The notes beneath the pieces were generated by a model, which saw nothing but the letters and a program-made list of their open reading frames with translations, had not been told where the DNA came from and did no database searches. The translations under genes were made by a program, and so were the position numbers. Of a stretch of DNA of 38,541 nucleotides, positions 38,402-38,541 are shown piece by piece. The stretch is from an uncultured Phocaeicola sp. (GTDB taxonomy: Bacteria > Bacteroidota > Bacteroidia > Bacteroidales > Bacteroidaceae): contig CALUGI010000030.1 in NCBI GenBank assembly GCA_944320135.1, positions 1 to 38,541 on the forward strand. The letters run 5' to 3'. Within the stretch, counting starts at the first letter, position 1. Each line of letters opens with the position of its first letter.

Positions 38402-38483
38402 TCCGGCTCTCAGGCCGTACAGTCCGGCAGCCGGACTGTACGGCCTACGTATGCAGTCTGTATGGTCCGGCAGCCGGACTATA
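38397..38483. repeat. Cluster of related palindromes after the fusion gene
   Basis: A 35-base palindrome at 38412-38446 has perfect 16-base arms (AGGCCGTACAGTCCGG) with loop CAG. A second at 38461-38483 has the arm TATGGTCCGG, loop CAG again and the arm CCGGACTATA, with one G-U pair. The half-site TATAGTCCGGC also occurs at 38397-38407, overlapping the gene's stop codon. The first is a plausible terminator; the shared core suggests a repeated palindromic element. Confidence 0.7.
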
Positions 38484-38541
38484 AAAACGAGCGGCATGAA
38501 AAGAAGAAATCAGGCCGGAGGGTGAGGATGTTTTTGAGGGG

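Noticed and set aside
38484-38541. ATGAAAAGAAGAAATC near the window end as a new gene start
   Set aside because: The frame stops after nine codons; nothing further is visible.

Overview
The window reads as an ordinary chromosomal stretch of a gut-type member of the Bacteroidales (Bacteroides/Phocaeicola-like). The reasons are a complete SusC/SusD carbohydrate locus with an adjacent SusR-like regulator, a six-domain ribosomal protein S1 of Bacteroidetes length, genes without Shine-Dalgarno sequences, and the Bacteroidetes promoter word TAnnTTTG (sometimes with TTTG about 19 bases upstream) in front of almost every transcription unit. No tRNA, rRNA, CRISPR array, insertion sequence or prophage was seen.

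Layout. 1-3321 (minus): a four-gene operon, Crp/Fnr-type regulator - M3 peptidase - small lipoprotein - dCMP deaminase, the last cut by the window edge. 3609-6677 (plus): tex and a NudC-type Nudix hydrolase. 6692-7926 (minus): cbpA-cbpM co-chaperone pair. 8127-13641 (plus): mscL, rplU-rpmA, an operon of a SlyD-like isomerase, a BadF/NAGK-type kinase and a SIMPL protein, then rpsA. 13798-15000: Bcr/CflA-type drug exporter. 15077-27182: a polysaccharide utilization locus. 27286-28964 (minus): a small ABM-domain protein and a ThrE-type amino-acid exporter. 29162-35344 (plus): a YgbA-like protein and a three-gene RND efflux pump. 35388-36966 (minus): a HAD phosphatase and an AraC regulator. 37094-38401 (plus): a membrane protein fused to a cytidylate-kinase-like domain, followed by a cluster of palindromes at the window end.

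The main functional system is the PUL. A membrane-spanning SusR-like sensor/regulator (DUF6377 type) precedes susC-like, susD-like, susE-like, GH66 and GH97 genes, all on one strand. GH66 enzymes act on alpha-1,6-glucan (dextran). The GH66 protein here is a lipoprotein with an acidic sorting signal, so it is probably on the cell surface. The GH97 protein has a plain signal peptide and the inverting alpha-glucosidase residues of SusB, so it is probably periplasmic. The inferred pathway is surface cutting of dextran, capture by SusD/E, uptake by SusC, sensing by the regulator and trimming to glucose by GH97.

The least expected sequence structures are a 12-base direct repeat, 77 bases apart, upstream of susC; an array of 22-base hairpin-forming repeats between susD and susE; a perfect 12-base inverted repeat containing the -7 element of rpsA; paired palindromes after the last gene; and the transporter-like/kinase fusion itself. 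I did not find a clearly new defence or mobile system. The PUL with its putative operators and the fusion protein are the best leads.
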